From Pseudomonas sp. R5-89-07 (GTDB taxonomy: Bacteria > Pseudomonadota > Gammaproteobacteria > Pseudomonadales > Pseudomonadaceae): a DNA stretch of 64,000 nucleotides. The stretch is taken from contig NZ_CP027727.1 of the NCBI RefSeq assembly GCF_003851685.1, positions 1,426,001-1,490,000 of the forward strand. Direction: 5' to 3'. How positions within the stretch are numbered: position 1 is the stretch's first letter; each line of letters starts with the position of its first letter. Both the position numbers and the translations under genes were made by a program. The notes under the pieces were generated by a model. The model worked only from the letters and a program-made list of their open reading frames with translations. It was not told the origin of the DNA and did no database searches. Positions 1 to 9,223 of the stretch are shown here, in pieces.

Positions 1-755
1 GGTTGATTGTCGTTGGAAATGGTGACTTCAACGCGACGGTTCATTGCACGGCCCGATACGCTGCCGTTGTCGGCAACCGGATATTCCTTGCCGTAGCCCT
101 GGGTCACGATGCGCGAGATGTCCACGCCTTGCTGTGCCAGCGCACGCTGTACGGAGGCCGCACGGCGTTCGGACAGGCTCTGGTTGTACGAGTCGGAACC
201 GGTGCTGTCGGTGTAGCCTTCGACGATCACTTTACGATCCGGGTTGTCGCGCAGGAACTGAGCCAGCTTGGTGATGTTCACCAGGCCGCTGGACTTCAGG
301 TCGGACTTGTTGGTGGCGAACAGCACGTCACCGAAGGTCACCAGGGTGCCGCGATCGGTTTGCTTGGCGTTCAAGCTGTCTTGCAGTTGCTTGATCTGTG
401 CGTCGCGGGCATCCAGCAGGGCGCGGGCGCGTTCGTCGCCAGCGTTTTTCAGCTTGGCTTCGGATTCACGCAGGGAAATGGTGTCTTTGGCCACTTCTAC
501 GCGCTGGTTGGTCAGGTAGGCCAGTTGGTCGACTTTCTTCTCGTCTTCCTTGTCGCGGTAGGCCTTGTCTGCCTTGTCCAGCCACTCGCTGGCATCTTTG
601 GTTTCCAGCGCGGCCAGCTTGGTGGCCTGCGGGTTGGTTTGCAGGGCCGTGAAGTTGGTCCGTGCGTTTTCCAGGTTCGCGTTCGGCGGGGTGGAGCAGG
701 CTGCCAAGGCAACGCTCATCGCCAGCAGAGCAGGGATCATCAATTGTTTACGCAT
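1..755 (-). CDS. OmpA-family outer-membrane lipoprotein (LptF-like), 3' end outside window
   Basis: About 251 residues are visible and the stop lies beyond base 1. The start ATG is at 755-753. The N-terminus is a lipoprotein signal with lipobox LAAC (Cys20). Residues ~30-120 are Ala/Lys/Glu-rich and probably helical. The C-terminal ~120 residues are an OmpA-like peptidoglycan-binding domain, with the block VEGYTDSTGSDSYNQSLSERR followed by VLSQGYGKE/NRRVE-type sequence (here VTQGYGKEYP and AMNRRVEV). The likely role is anchoring the outer membrane to peptidoglycan. It lies 56 bp downstream of the DUF4398 lipoprotein on the same strand, the arrangement I recall for PA3691/lptF (PA3692) of P. 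aeruginosa, a pair controlled by AlgU. The family call is firm; orthology to LptF is by synteny and memory. Confidence 0.88.
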   Translation of the reverse strand, partial: MRKQLMIPALLAMSVALAACSTPPNANLENARTNFTALQTNPQATKLAALETKDASEWLDKADKAYRDKEDEKKVDQLAYLTNQRVEVAKDTISLRESEAKLKNAGDERARALLDARDAQIKQLQDSLNAKQTDRGTLVTFGDVLFATNKSDLKSSGLVNITKLAQFLRDNPDRKVIVEGYTDSTGSDSYNQSLSERRAASVQRALAQQGVDISRIVTQGYGKEYPVADNGSVSGRAMNRRVEVTISNDNQ

Positions 756-811
756 AGTCGTGTCGTCCTTTCAATTCGATATCAGGTGCGATGCAGTCAA
801 GGGGCAGCGGC

Positions 812-1237
812 TTACTTCTGCTGGATAGCAGCCGGGCGCATGCCTTCCTTACGCAACTCGTCAACTGCTTTCTGGGAATCCTTCACCGCTTGCTCAGCCT
901 TGGCAGCCTGGGCTTTACGCTCAGCAACACGAGCGTCCCACTCGGCTTGTTCAGCCAACTGACGAGCTTTGTCGTAGTTCTTGTCATGCATGGCGATTTC
1001 GGCTTCTTTGAGCTTGTCCTGGGCCGACTTCATTTCCACGGCTGCGAACTCGGTGCCGCCGGCGCTGACCGCGCTGTTGACCGCTGACTGGGTCACTGCG
1101 TATTGCTCGGTCGGCGGGTTGCCGGCGCAACCAGCCAGGATGAAGCTGGTGCCGATTGCCAGCGCGGCCAATTTAAGCCCGCGCAGGTGGTTAAACGAGG
1201 ATTTGGCAGTGCTGGTCTTCATCGTCTTCAACTCCAT
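812..1237 (-). CDS. DUF4398-type lipoprotein
   Basis: A 141-residue protein. The signal region ends in the lipobox ILAGC, so it should be a lipoprotein. The mature part is rich in Ala, Glu and Lys and looks like a long alpha-helical hairpin (residues ~60-135), typical of DUF4398 proteins found next to OmpA-family lipoproteins in pseudomonads. The ATG at 1237 has AGGAG seven bases upstream; a second in-frame ATG five codons in (1222) also has a GGAG before it, so the start is ambiguous by five residues. It is the first gene of a likely two-gene unit with the downstream OmpA-like lipoprotein. The molecular function is unknown. Confidence 0.85.
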   Translation of the reverse strand: MELKTMKTSTAKSSFNHLRGLKLAALAIGTSFILAGCAGNPPTEQYAVTQSAVNSAVSAGGTEFAAVEMKSAQDKLKEAEIAMHDKNYDKARQLAEQAEWDARVAERKAQAAKAEQAVKDSQKAVDELRKEGMRPAAIQQK

Positions 1238-1347
1238 TGGTTAACTCCTGAAATACATCAAAATCCATCTTGGTGTTCGTTTGCGGGCCCGGTGCCAAAG
1301 CACATGACGCCAGTTCAAACGACCGTTCCAAGTGATGGCTTACTGGC

Positions 1348-1375
1348 TGTGACCGGATGCTTTTTTCAAAAGTTC
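1348..1375 (-). promoter_or_regulatory. Candidate AlgU (sigma-E type) promoter for the DUF4398/OmpA lipoprotein pair
   Basis: On the minus strand GAACTT (1375-1370) is followed after 17 bases by TCACA (1352-1348). The AlgU consensus is GAACTT-N16/17-TCTGA, so the -35 is perfect and the -10 matches at three of five positions. It lies 111 bp upstream of the DUF4398 start. This agrees with the reported AlgU dependence of the homologous lptF region, but the assignment here is inference. Confidence 0.45.
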
Positions 1376-1516
1376 AGCGGAGATGGCGATTTGCCTAAAA
1401 AAATATCTGACTGAACGGTCAGGGTCGGAAAATTGGAACTTTCCCTGTGCGCAGAGGTACTCCGAGCCGCTGAAAGGCCCGGAATACAAGGGTGAATGGG
1501 TTTAAACAAGAGGTAT

Positions 1517-1861
1517 TCAGTGCTTCTGTTCGTCAGCACTCGCTGACAAATCATGCAGATATCGGCGCGATAGGGTAAGAAATCGCGGGGTGGCCCCGAC
1601 GTCTTCATACAGCGGATCACCTTCCTCATCAGTGGCAATCACCTGCTGTCCCTTGATGTAGGGAAAGCTGGCTTCCAGCTCTTCGAGGGCAGCGCCGATC
1701 AGTTCGCCGAGCAGTTCCTCGGTGTGGCGCTTGGGGTACATCTCGGCGAGGGCGGCCAGCCTTGCGGCGGCCTCTACATCCAGATGGATCGCGTATTGGG
1801 TTTTGGTCAGCTGACCCTTGGCGGTTTCTTCCCAATGCTGGGGCAAGTCTCGAATCTTCAT
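1517..1861 (-). CDS. Small conserved protein of unknown function
   Basis: A 114-residue acidic protein without a signal peptide or membrane segment. The start ATG (1861-1859) has GAGG six bases upstream. The N-terminal half ([24 protein letters not shown], quoted in part) resembles the ribbon-helix-helix plus helix pattern of small DNA-binding or antitoxin-like proteins, with a helix [16 protein letters not shown] next. The C-terminal part is rich in Asp, Glu and Arg. No partner toxin gene is adjacent. It is transcribed divergently from ppc across 164 bp. I recognise it only as a conserved pseudomonad protein; the RHH resemblance is weak. Confidence 0.75.
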   Translation of the reverse strand: MKIRDLPQHWEETAKGQLTKTQYAIHLDVEAAARLAALAEMYPKRHTEELLGELIGAALEELEASFPYIKGQQVIATDEEGDPLYEDVGATPRFLTLSRRYLHDLSASADEQKH

Positions 1862-2025
1862 GGCAACCTCAATTAATGAGTGACCAGCCGCCGGTGTGGA
1901 TGACGCGGTGGCTTGATGTTGAGACTAGCTGGAAGCGGCAAGGTTTAAAGTGTCTTGTCAGAAACCGGCGCCGACGGCACTCTGGAACACCTGCGCGTCC
2001 TGGATTTCTGGCTGGAGATTGGCTG

Positions 2026-4653
2026 ATGAGTGATATCGATGCACGCTTGCGTGAGGATGTTCACCTGCTGGGTGAACTGCTGGGCAACACGATTCGAGAG
2101 CAATACGGCGATGATTTTCTCGACAAGATCGAGCAGATCCGTAAAGGCGCCAAGGCTGACCGGCGCGGTGCGGGCGATGAGCTCAGCGCGAGCCTCAATC
2201 AGCTGCAGGAAGACGAACTGCTGCCCGTAGCGCGGGCCTTCAACCAGTTCCTCAACCTGGCCAACATTGCCGAGCAGTACCAGTTGATTCATCGGCGCGA
2301 TGAATCGCAGCCGGCGCCGTTCGAGTCCCGCGTGTTGCCGCAGTTGCTGGCCCGCCTGCAAAGCGAAGGCCACAGCGATGAATCCCTGGCCCGCCAATTG
2401 GCGCGGCTGGACATCGAGTTGGTGCTCACCGCCCACCCCACCGAAGTCGCGCGCCGCACGCTGATTCAGAAATACGATGCGATCGCCGCGCAACTGGCGC
2501 TGCAGGATCACCGCGACCTCACCGGCGCTGAGCGCGATCAGATCCGTGAACGCTTGCAACGCTTGATCGCCGAGGCCTGGCACACGGAAGAAATCCGTCG
2601 CGTGCGACCCACCCCGGTGGACGAAGCCAAATGGGGCTTTGCAGTGATCGAGCATTCATTGTGGCAGGCCATTCCCAACTATCTGCGCAAGGCCGACCAG
2701 GCCTTGCATGCCGCCACCGGCTTGCGTCTGCCGCTGACGGCCGCGCCGATTCGCTTTGCCTCATGGATGGGCGGTGACCGTGACGGCAACCCTAATGTCA
2801 CGGCGCCGGTCACCCGCGAAGTGTTGCTGCTGGCGCGCTGGATGGCGGCGGACTTGTACCTGCGCGATGTCGACCAGCTCGCTTCCGAGCTGTCGATGCA
2901 ACAGGCCAGCCCGGCGTTGCAGGCCCAGGTGGGGGAGAGCGTCGAGCCCTACCGCGCCGTACTCAAGCAACTGCGCGAACGCCTGCGCGCCACGCGCCAG
3001 TGGGCCCATGCCTCATTGACGGCCAGTACTCCGGCACCGGCACAGGTGCTGCAGGACAATCGCGACCTGCTCGGTCCGCTGGAGCTGTGCTACCAATCGT
3101 TGCATGAGTGCGGCATGGGCGTGATTGCCGATGGCCCGTTGCTCGACTGCCTGCGCCGCGCCGTCACCTTCGGCCTGTTCCTGGTGCGCCTGGATGTGCG
3201 CCAGGACTCCACCCGTCACGCCTCGGCCATGACCGAGATCACCGACTATCTGGGCCTGGGGCGTTATGAGGACTGGGACGAAGACACGCGCATCGGCTTT
3301 CTGAGCAAAGAGCTGACCAATCGTCGACCGCTGCTGCCGGGTTATTTCAAACCGTCGGCGGACACCGCCGAGGTCCTGAACACCTGCCGCGAAATCGCCG
3401 CTGCCCCGGCCGCGTCGCTGGGCTCCTATGTCATCTCCATGGCCGGCGCCGCGTCGGATGTGCTGGCGGTGCAACTGCTGCTCAAAGAGTCGGGCGTGCA
3501 GCGGCCCATGCGCGTCGTGCCGCTGTTCGAGACCCTGGCCGACCTGGATAACGCCGGGCCGGTAATGGAGCGGCTGTTGCAACTGCCGGGCTATCGCGCG
3601 CGGCTGCAGGGCCCGCAGGAAGTGATGATCGGTTATTCGGACTCGGCCAAGGACGCCGGCACCACCGCTGCCGCCTGGGCGCAGTACCGGGCGCAGGAAC
3701 GTCTGGTGGAGATCTGCCGCGAGCAGCAGGTGGAATTGCTGTTGTTCCACGGCCGTGGTGGCACCGTCGGCCGTGGCGGTGGCCCGGCGCATGCGGCGAT
3801 CCTGTCGCAGCCGCCAGGTTCGGTGGCGGGGCGGTTCCGTACCACCGAACAAGGCGAGATGATCCGCTTCAAGTTCGGCCTGCCGGACATCGCCGAGCAG
3901 AACCTCAACCTCTACCTGGCGGCGGTACTCGAAGCCACGTTGTTGCCACCGCCGCCGCCTGAGCCGGCCTGGCGTCATCTGATGGATGAATTGGCGGCCG
4001 ATGGCGTCAGCGCCTACCGCGCGGTGGTGCGGGAAAATCCGCAATTTGTCGAGTATTTCCGCCAGTCCACACCGGAGCAGGAGCTGGGACGTTTGCCGCT
4101 GGGCAGTCGCCCAGCCAAGCGGCGTGCTGGCGGCATTGAAAGTCTGCGCGCGATTCCCTGGATCTTCGGCTGGACCCAGACCCGCTTGATGCTACCCGCC
4201 TGGCTCGGCTGGGAAGCGGCATTGAGCAAGGCCCTGGAGCGCGGCGAGGGGCAATTGCTGGGGCAGATGCGTGAGCAGTGGCCCTTCTTCCGCACGCGCA
4301 TCGATATGCTGGAAATGGTGCTGGCCAAGGCCGATGCTGACATCGCCCGCCTCTATGACGAGCGCCTGGTGCAGCCTGATCTGCTGCCATTGGGCGCGCA
4401 TTTACGCGACCTATTGTCGCAGGCCTGCGACGTGGTGCTTGGCCTGACCGGCCAGTCGCAGCTGCTGGCCCATAGTCCGGACACCCTGGAGTTCATCCGC
4501 CTGCGCAATACCTACCTCGACCCCTTGCACCTGTTGCAGGCCGAATTGCTCGCTCGCTCGCGCCAACGCGAAGCGGCGCAAGGCAGCCCTCTGGAACAGG
4601 CGCTGCTGGTGTCCGTCGCCGGTATTGCCGCCGGTTTACGCAACACCGGTTGA
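2026..4653 (+). CDS. ppc: Phosphoenolpyruvate carboxylase
   Basis: An 875-residue protein. It carboxylates PEP with bicarbonate to oxaloacetate, the anaplerotic reaction feeding the TCA cycle. Visible signatures are [13 protein letters not shown] (catalytic His ~137), [10 protein letters not shown], the glycine loop [16 protein letters not shown] and the conserved C-terminal RNTG. An upstream in-frame extension exists, but the ATG at 2026 has GGAG eight bases upstream and gives the usual family length and N-terminus. It is a single-gene unit followed by a terminator at 4694. Identity is certain. Confidence 0.98.
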   Translation: MSDIDARLREDVHLLGELLGNTIREQYGDDFLDKIEQIRKGAKADRRGAGDELSASLNQLQEDELLPVARAFNQFLNLANIAEQYQLIHRRDESQPAPFESRVLPQLLARLQSEGHSDESLARQLARLDIELVLTAHPTEVARRTLIQKYDAIAAQLALQDHRDLTGAERDQIRERLQRLIAEAWHTEEIRRVRPTPVDEAKWGFAVIEHSLWQAIPNYLRKADQALHAATGLRLPLTAAPIRFASWMGGDRDGNPNVTAPVTREVLLLARWMAADLYLRDVDQLASELSMQQASPALQAQVGESVEPYRAVLKQLRERLRATRQWAHASLTASTPAPAQVLQDNRDLLGPLELCYQSLHECGMGVIADGPLLDCLRRAVTFGLFLVRLDVRQDSTRHASAMTEITDYLGLGRYEDWDEDTRIGFLSKELTNRRPLLPGYFKPSADTAEVLNTCREIAAAPAASLGSYVISMAGAASDVLAVQLLLKESGVQRPMRVVPLFETLADLDNAGPVMERLLQLPGYRARLQGPQEVMIGYSDSAKDAGTTAAAWAQYRAQERLVEICREQQVELLLFHGRGGTVGRGGGPAHAAILSQPPGSVAGRFRTTEQGEMIRFKFGLPDIAEQNLNLYLAAVLEATLLPPPPPEPAWRHLMDELAADGVSAYRAVVRENPQFVEYFRQSTPEQELGRLPLGSRPAKRRAGGIESLRAIPWIFGWTQTRLMLPAWLGWEAALSKALERGEGQLLGQMREQWPFFRTRIDMLEMVLAKADADIARLYDERLVQPDLLPLGAHLRDLLSQACDVVLGLTGQSQLLAHSPDTLEFIRLRNTYLDPLHLLQAELLARSRQREAAQGSPLEQALLVSVAGIAAGLRNTG

Positions 4654-4693
4654 GGTTTTTCGCCTGTTCTCAACGGCTTGCGAATCAACCATG

Positions 4694-4723
4694 ACGACCG
4701 CCCTGAAGAGGGCGGTCGTTGTT
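4694..4723 (+). terminator. Rho-independent terminator after ppc
   Basis: A perfect 11-bp stem ACGACCGCCCT (4694-4704) / AGGGCGGTCGT (4709-4719) with a GAAG loop, followed by TGTTT. It lies 40 bp past the ppc stop and before adk. Confidence 0.85.
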
Positions 4724-4849
4724 TGAGGAGGTGGGTTGCGCTCGGGCAAACCCTCTGGTTGACGCACGCCGGGCGCGGGTTTCTCCTACTTTCGGCGGCT
4801 TGTGTGGTAAGGGCCCGCTGTGTATCTTGATCAGCCTTTGGCCGTTTGA

Positions 4850-5581
<732 letters not shown>

Positions 5582-5601
5582 TGCGTTGACCGGCTGCACT
5601 G

Positions 5602-5630
5602 ACAACGGCCCGCTTGCGGGCCGTTGTTGT
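5602..5630 (+). terminator. Rho-independent terminator after adk
   Basis: A 12-bp stem ACAACGGCCCGC (5602-5613) / GCGGGCCGTTGT (5616-5627) with a TT loop, followed by TGTTTAT. It sits between the adk stop and tsaB. Confidence 0.85.
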
Positions 5631-5671
5631 TTATACTGGCGCACTTTTTTTCGACTTGGACACCCACACCC

Positions 5672-6358
5672 ATGAGCACCCTGCTGGCCCTGGACACCGC
5701 GACTGAAGCTTGTTCCGTTGCCTTGCTGCACGATGGCAAGGTAACCAGCCACTACGAGGTGATCCCGCGCCTGCACGCGCAGAAGCTGCTGCCGATGATC
5801 AAGCAACTGCTGGAAGACGCCGGCACCAGCCTGGCCGCCGTGGATGCCATCGCTTTCGGCCGTGGCCCCGGCGCGTTTACCGGCGTGCGCATTGCCATTG
5901 GCGTGGTGCAGGGCCTGGCGTTTGCGTTGGAGCGTCCGGTTTTGCCGTTCTCCAACCTCGCGGTGCTGGCCCAGCGCGCACTGCGTGAACATGGCGCCTC
6001 GCAAGTGGCGGCGGCGATCGATGCGCGCATGGATGAAGTCTATTGGGGCTGCTACCGTGAGAGCGCCGGTGAAATGCGCCTGGTGGGCGTGGAAGCTGTG
6101 CAGGCACCAGAATCATCGGTGTTGCCGCAGGATGCCAGCGGCGACTGGTTTGGCGCTGGCACTGGTTGGGGATATGGCGAGCGCATGGGGGTGCAACTGG
6201 CGGATCAGGACGCTGCGATGCTGCCCCATGCGCAAGACCTGCTGACCCTCGCACGTTTTGCTTTCGAGCGGGGCGAGGCGATTGCGGCGGATCTGGCGGC
6301 GCCAGTTTACTTGCGCGATAAAGTCGCGCAGACCAAGGCGGAGAGAGGGATTATTTGA
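5672..6358 (+). CDS. tsaB: tRNA threonylcarbamoyladenosine biosynthesis protein TsaB
   Basis: A 228-residue ASKHA-fold protein starting MSTLLALDTATEACSVAL. The characteristic block AFGRGPGAFTGVRIAIGVVQ is at residues ~57-76. TsaB has no catalytic role of its own; it binds TsaD and, with TsaE, forms the machinery that transfers threonylcarbamoyl to A37 of ANN-decoding tRNAs. The ATG at 5672 was chosen because the homologous N-terminus begins there; a longer reading frame upstream runs through the adk terminator. TsaD and TsaE are not in this window, as is usual in proteobacteria. Confidence 0.95.
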   Translation: MSTLLALDTATEACSVALLHDGKVTSHYEVIPRLHAQKLLPMIKQLLEDAGTSLAAVDAIAFGRGPGAFTGVRIAIGVVQGLAFALERPVLPFSNLAVLAQRALREHGASQVAAAIDARMDEVYWGCYRESAGEMRLVGVEAVQAPESSVLPQDASGDWFGAGTGWGYGERMGVQLADQDAAMLPHAQDLLTLARFAFERGEAIAADLAAPVYLRDKVAQTKAERGII

Positions 6359-6518
6359 CGCCAGAATTGTGGTAAGTCTGCGGCAAATATCGCCAATCGT
6401 CAGAATTTGCGCCGGGTTTTAAACCTTTTTCAAATTATGTGTTCTAGTTATCACCAGAGCATTTGCGCGCTACGGATCGCGCCACTAAAATGCCATTACT
6501 GATAGCGAGTTCGCGCCC

Positions 6519-6809
6519 ATGCGTATTGATGGCTTTTCCTCACAGTCGTACCCGATCAAGCGTAAGCCGCGTAAGGCGAACGCCACTGTGGACGATTCAG
6601 TCGAGGACTCGCCGGACTTCATTGAAGTCCAGTCCGATGCGCAGGCCGGTGCCCAAGCACGTATCAGCGGTCTTCCCGCCCGTCAGCAAGACATGGTCTT
6701 CCCCCGCTCCATGAGCAAAAGCGTTGCCACCGCCCTGGCCAGTTACCTGACCACCGCAGGCTTTGTCGAATGGGATATGGAAGTGCTGGGTCTCGACATT
6801 CACATCTGA
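6519..6809 (+). CDS. Small conserved protein of unknown function (96 aa)
   Basis: A 96-residue soluble protein starting MRIDGFSSQSYPIKRKPRK, with an acidic middle (DDSVEDSPDFIEVQSDA) and a better structured C-terminal third containing LPARQQDMVFPRSMSKSVA and ending GFVEWDMEVLGLDIHI. There is no signal peptide. Its stop codon overlaps the start of the following DUF72 gene by one base (TGATG), so the two are probably translationally coupled. I know no function for it; the acidic, basic-tipped N-terminus looks disordered. An AT-rich 160-bp leader precedes it. Confidence 0.8.
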   Translation: MRIDGFSSQSYPIKRKPRKANATVDDSVEDSPDFIEVQSDAQAGAQARISGLPARQQDMVFPRSMSKSVATALASYLTTAGFVEWDMEVLGLDIHI

Positions 6810-7669
6810 TGCATCTGCCTTACTACATTGGCTGTCCGTCCTGGAGTGAAAACGCCTGGCGCGACTATCTGTACCCGGTCGATGCGCGCGCCAACGATTA
6901 CCTGGCGCTCTATTCCCAGGTCTTCAACGCGGTTGAAGGCAACACCACTTTTTACGCACGTCCCTCGGCCGCCACGGTGCAGCGCTGGGCCGAAATCATG
7001 CCCGAGCATTTTCGATTCACCGCCAAATTTCCGGGTGATATCAGCCATGCCGGCGACTTGCGCGAGCAACTGCCCGCGGCGGAAAGTTTTGTCGGGCTGA
7101 TGAGCCCGTTGGGCGAGCGCGTTTCGCCGCTGTGGCTGCAACTTTCAAAGGGTTTTACACCGCAACGCCTCGGCGAACTGGCTGGGTTCCTGGATGGCAT
7201 TGAGCGTCCGCTAGCCGTTGAAGTCCGTCACGATGAGTTCTTTGCCAAAGGCGAGGCCGAGCGCAGGCTTAATCGCCTGCTACGTGACCGCGGCGTGGAG
7301 CGTATCTGCCTCGATCCGCGTGCGCTGTTCAGTTGCACCTCCACCTCGGCGGCGGTACTGCATGCCCAGTCGAAAAAGCCCAGGGTGCCGCCGCGCCCAG
7401 CGGCGTTTACGCAGTTTCCCCAGGTGCGCTTTATCGGGCATCCGGAGCTTGAAGCCAACGACCCGTTCCTGGTTCCCTGGGTCGAAAAGATCGCCGCCTG
7501 GATCGAAGAGGGGCGCACTCCGTACATCTTCCTGCACACCTCGGACAACCGTCTCGCCGCCCAATTGGCCTTGCGTTTCCATGATCAACTGATGGCGCGC
7601 TTGCCCGGCCTCGCGCCACTGCCGACCTTGCATCGGGAACCCGTCGCGGAGCAACTGGGGTTACTCTAA
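6809..7669 (+). CDS. DUF72 family protein (YecE-like TIM barrel)
   Basis: A 286-residue protein. The opening YYIGCPSWSENAWRDYLYP, the EGNTTFYARPSAATVQRWAE block, the FRFTAKFPGDISH segment and the C-terminal WIEEGRTPYIFLHTSDN are the hallmark motifs of DUF72/YecE proteins, which adopt a TIM-barrel fold resembling metal-dependent endonucleases but have no established substrate. The ATG at 6809 was chosen because it gives the canonical N-terminus and overlaps the previous stop. Function is unresolved family-wide. Confidence 0.9.
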   Translation: MHLPYYIGCPSWSENAWRDYLYPVDARANDYLALYSQVFNAVEGNTTFYARPSAATVQRWAEIMPEHFRFTAKFPGDISHAGDLREQLPAAESFVGLMSPLGERVSPLWLQLSKGFTPQRLGELAGFLDGIERPLAVEVRHDEFFAKGEAERRLNRLLRDRGVERICLDPRALFSCTSTSAAVLHAQSKKPRVPPRPAAFTQFPQVRFIGHPELEANDPFLVPWVEKIAAWIEEGRTPYIFLHTSDNRLAAQLALRFHDQLMARLPGLAPLPTLHREPVAEQLGLL

Positions 7670-7696
7670 GGCATCTTTGTTCGCCTGGAGTCAGCC

Positions 7697-8524
7697 ATGG
7701 ATGCCCAAACCCTTCGCGCCGAAACCTTCAAAGCCCTGCACGAGCGCGAGCGTGCCTTTGTCATGCCCAATCCATGGGATGCAGGGTCAGCCATCATGCT
7801 TGCCAGCCTGGGCTTCGAAGCGCTGGCCACCACCAGCGCGGGCTTTGCGTTCAGCCTGGGGCGGCCGGATGCGGAAGGCGCGCTGTCGCTGGAAGATACC
7901 CTGGGCAATGCGGGCGCCATCGCAAGGGCGACTTCGCTGCCGGTTGCCGCTGACCTGGAAAACGGCTTCAGCGACACGCCAGAAGGCTGCGCCCAGACTA
8001 TTGTGCTAGCCGCCGCCACCGGTATTGTCGGCGGCTCCATCGAAGACGCCACCGGCGTTGCCGTCGACCCCATCTACCCCTTTGACCTGGCCGTCGAGCG
8101 CGTCGAGGCTGCCGTCGCTGCCGCCCGCAGCCTGGGTTTTCCCTTCACGCTGACGGCGCGCGCAGAAAACCTGCTGCACGGCCGCCTGGATTTGCCCGAC
8201 ACCATCCGCCGCCTGCAGGCCTATGCCGAGGCGGGAGCCGATGTGCTGTATGCGCCGGGCCTGCGCAGTGCCGAAGAAGTGCTGGCGGTGGTCAAGGCGG
8301 TCGCGCCCAAACCGGTGAATGTGTTGATGTCCGGTGGCTTGAACCTCAGCGTCGCGCAGTTGAGCGAACTGGGCGTGCGTCGCATCAGCGTGGGCTCGGC
8401 CCTGGCGCTGGCGGCCTATGGCGAGTTCTATCGGGCCGCGCAGGAGGTCTACGGGCTGGGCACCTTTACCTTTACCGAGCGCAAGATGCCGTTCGACCAG
8501 GCCAACCGATTCTTCAAGGGCTAG
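7697..8524 (+). CDS. Isocitrate lyase / PEP mutase family enzyme
   Basis: A 275-residue cytosolic TIM-barrel protein. Family features are MPNPWDAGSAIMLASLGFEA, the TTSAGFAFSLG strand-loop, AADLENGF (metal-binding acidic loop), GGSIEDATG, FTLTARAEN and ADVLYAPGL. The KKCGH catalytic loop of true isocitrate lyase is absent, so it is not a glyoxylate-cycle enzyme; a carboxyphosphonoenolpyruvate-mutase-like, oxaloacetate-decarboxylase-like or other C-C/P-C lyase activity is possible. It lies 27 bp after the DUF72 gene and 3 bp before the extensin-like gene, so a shared transcript is likely. The substrate cannot be read from sequence. Confidence 0.9.
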   Translation: MDAQTLRAETFKALHERERAFVMPNPWDAGSAIMLASLGFEALATTSAGFAFSLGRPDAEGALSLEDTLGNAGAIARATSLPVAADLENGFSDTPEGCAQTIVLAAATGIVGGSIEDATGVAVDPIYPFDLAVERVEAAVAAARSLGFPFTLTARAENLLHGRLDLPDTIRRLQAYAEAGADVLYAPGLRSAEEVLAVVKAVAPKPVNVLMSGGLNLSVAQLSELGVRRISVGSALALAAYGEFYRAAQEVYGLGTFTFTERKMPFDQANRFFKG

Positions 8525-8527
8525 GCC

Positions 8528-9220
8528 GTGCGGTCGATCACCTTTTTGGGCGCGTTGCTGTTGCTCGGCGGCGCTGTCGCCGTGGGCGTATGGCGGGGCT
8601 GGGTGCCGAATGAATGGAACCCCTGGGCGCCGCTGGACGTGCGCGCCAGCCCGAACCTGTTGACGCGCTACAAGCTGGGGCGGCTGCAGGATGATCCCGC
8701 GCTGTGCGACCAGGTGCTGAAAACAACGGGGTTGCGGGTGAGCCATCAGGCGGACTCACCCGCCGACGCCGCGTGCCCCTTGCGTAACACATTGAGGGTA
8801 CAAAGCGCGGAGGTTGGCTTGAGCAGCAGCTTTCTGGCCAGTTGCCCCTTGGCGGTAGCGTTTGCGTTGTTCGAGCGCCACAGCTTGCAACCGGCTGCCC
8901 AGGCCATATACGGCCAGGCGGTGACGCGGGTCGATCACTTGGGCAGTTTTGCCTGTCGCAATGTCTACAACCGCGCCGATGGTCGACTCAGTCAGCACGC
9001 TTCGGCCAATGCACTGGATATCGCCGGGTTTCGCCTGGCGAATGGACGCAGTGTCAGTGTGCTCGAGGATTGGCCGGGGGAGGGCACTGATGCACGGTTT
9101 TTGCGTCAGCTGCGCGACGGTGCCTGTAACGCTTTCAACGTGGTGTTGAGCCCAGACTATAACGCCGCGCACCGTAACCACTTCCATCTGGATATGGGGC
9201 GCTGGTGGGTGTGTCGCTAA
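8528..9220 (+). CDS. Extensin-like family protein (putative periplasmic cell-wall hydrolase)
   Basis: A 230-residue protein starting with GTG three bases after the preceding stop. Residues 4-24 form a membrane anchor or uncleaved signal. The C-terminal domain carries the extensin-like/peptidase M15-type pattern: GSFACRNVYNR, LSQHASANALDIAGF (His and Asp ligands) and HRNHFHLDMGRWW. Cysteines at CRN, DGACNAF and WWVCR may form disulfides in the periplasm. The family is assumed to act on peptidoglycan because of its D-Ala-D-Ala peptidase-like metal site, but activity is unproven. It converges on the following minus-strand gene with a 3-bp gap. Confidence 0.85.
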   Translation: MRSITFLGALLLLGGAVAVGVWRGWVPNEWNPWAPLDVRASPNLLTRYKLGRLQDDPALCDQVLKTTGLRVSHQADSPADAACPLRNTLRVQSAEVGLSSSFLASCPLAVAFALFERHSLQPAAQAIYGQAVTRVDHLGSFACRNVYNRADGRLSQHASANALDIAGFRLANGRSVSVLEDWPGEGTDARFLRQLRDGACNAFNVVLSPDYNAAHRNHFHLDMGRWWVCR

Positions 9221-9223
9221 GCG

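Noticed and set aside
1412..1427. CTGACTGAACGGTCAG, an operator-like inverted repeat upstream of the lipoprotein pair
   Set aside because: Arms are only five bases with a six-base centre, and no regulator gene lies nearby; too weak to call.
1517..1861. Antitoxin reading of the 114-aa protein
   Set aside because: An RHH-like pattern is arguable but there is no neighbouring toxin-sized gene on the same strand; left as unknown.
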